Assembly (NCBI GenBank): GCA_016795125.1
Contig: JAEUIG010000491.1
Location: 1-13,934, forward strand
From: Planctomycetaceae bacterium
GTDB lineage: Bacteria; Planctomycetota; Planctomycetia; Planctomycetales; Planctomycetaceae
DNA length: 13,934 bases
Reading direction: 5' to 3'
Positions 13,346-13,934 of this stretch are shown here, piece by piece. A program made the position numbers and the translations under genes. The notes beneath the pieces were generated by a model that saw only the letters and a program-made list of their open reading frames with translations, ran no database searches and was not told where the DNA came from. Positions within the stretch are counted from its first letter, which is position 1. The number at the start of each line of letters is the position of its first letter.

Positions 13346-13934
13346 ATGACTGTGGCACGCCGGACCTTTCTCGCCCTGGCGATTCTGATGCAGCCGGCGG
13401 CCGCTGACGATCTCGATCCGCGCGGCGTGGAGTTCTTTGAGTCGAAGATCCGGCCGGTCCTGGTTCAGCACTGTTACAAGTGCCACTCGGCCGACGCTGA
13501 GGAGATCAAGGCGGGATTGCGTGTCGATTCGCGTGCGGGGCTGCTGGCCGGGGGAGATTCCGGTCCGGCGATCGTCCCCGACAAGCCGGCGGAGAGTCTG
13601 CTGCTCAGCGCGCTGCGCGGCGATGACTATGCCATGCCGCCGGACGGCCTGCTGCCCAAACAGGTCGTCGACGATTTCGAGCAGTGGATCGCGATGGGCG
13701 CGCCCGACCCCCGTGAGGGTGATGAGCCTGTCGCGGCCGAGCCGCAGATCGACTTGGCGGCAGGTCGGCAATTCTGGTCGTTCCGACCGATCGGGAATCC
13801 CGCAGTCCCGCAGCCGACCGATGCTGCCTGGTGCGCCACCGACATCGACCGGTTTCTTCGCGCTCGACAGGAACTGGCGGGTCTCGCGCCTGTTCCCGAT
13901 GCGGATCGGCGAGTCCTCGTGCGCCGCGCGTACT
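13346..13934 (+). CDS. Planctomycete cytochrome c (PSCyt1)/DUF1549 protein, N-terminal 196 residues, 3' end outside window
   Basis: This is the start of a large exported protein. Residues 1-20 form a signal peptide with a double arginine (MTVARRTFLALAILM, then PAAA). A PSCyt1 domain follows, with the haem motif C43-Y-K-C46-H47 after the landmark FFESKIRPVLVQH, then SADAEEIKAGLRVDSRAGLLAGGDSGPAIVPDKPAESLL and the AMPPDG loop. From about residue 165 the DUF1549 domain begins (DIDRFLRARQELAGLAPVPDADRRVLVRRAY). Full-length relatives usually continue with DUF1553 and are often encoded beside a DUF1501 gene. The frame is open to the last base. The ATG at 13346 has an AGAGGA-like site upstream and gives a clean signal peptide; an in-frame ATG at 13286 would add 20 residues before it. 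Function is not established, but envelope electron transfer or polysaccharide use has been suggested from context. Confidence 0.92.
   Translation, partial: MTVARRTFLALAILMQPAAADDLDPRGVEFFESKIRPVLVQHCYKCHSADAEEIKAGLRVDSRAGLLAGGDSGPAIVPDKPAESLLLSALRGDDYAMPPDGLLPKQVVDDFEQWIAMGAPDPREGDEPVAAEPQIDLAAGRQFWSFRPIGNPAVPQPTDAAWCATDIDRFLRARQELAGLAPVPDADRRVLVRRAY

Overview
The window looks like chromosomal DNA from a planctomycete (Planctomycetota). It is GC-rich and carries several families that are typical of this phylum: an S1-type sulfatase, a secreted DUF1501 protein, a planctomycete-type cytochrome c (PSCyt1) followed by the start of DUF1549, a PEP-CTERM anchored protein, and a formylmethanofuran dehydrogenase C-like protein of tetrahydromethanopterin-linked C1 metabolism. 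No rRNA, tRNA, CRISPR array, insertion sequence or prophage was recognised.

Left part (1-1860, + strand): the C-terminal end of an SMP-30/gluconolactonase-type protein, then a 74-residue zinc-ribbon protein (DUF6487-like) whose stop codon overlaps the start of an exported sulfatase by four bases. The sulfatase converges on a long minus-strand run.

Minus-strand run (6163 down to 1871), in order of transcription: an MntA/HepT toxin-antitoxin pair; an fhcC-like gene followed after 5 bases by an OleC-like adenylating enzyme (beta-lactone synthetase / acyl-CoA ligase-like); and a PEP-CTERM surface protein. The fhcC-oleC pair is the most unusual gene arrangement here. The OleC-like protein also carries an in-frame heptanucleotide repeat near its N terminus.

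Middle (6363-9759, + strand): a Tat-exported DUF1501 protein and a PepF-like M3 metallopeptidase, separated by a spacer with a perfect 9-bp hairpin that resembles a dispersed palindromic repeat. From 9760 to 10436 there is no credible gene. This stretch is packed with at least five different palindromes and one G-quadruplex motif.

Right part (10437-13934): a TrmH-like tRNA ribose methyltransferase and a Sua5-type threonylcarbamoyl-AMP synthase converge and overlap by 35 bp at their 3' ends. Both families act in tRNA modification. An ADP-ribosylglycohydrolase-family protein (DraG/ARH type) is transcribed divergently from sua5. The window ends inside a large exported PSCyt1/DUF1549 protein.

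Most genes are recognisable families. The parts that look least explained are the fhcC-oleC operon, the dense palindrome block, and a short AT-richer relic-like stretch between the toxin-antitoxin pair and the DUF1501 gene.
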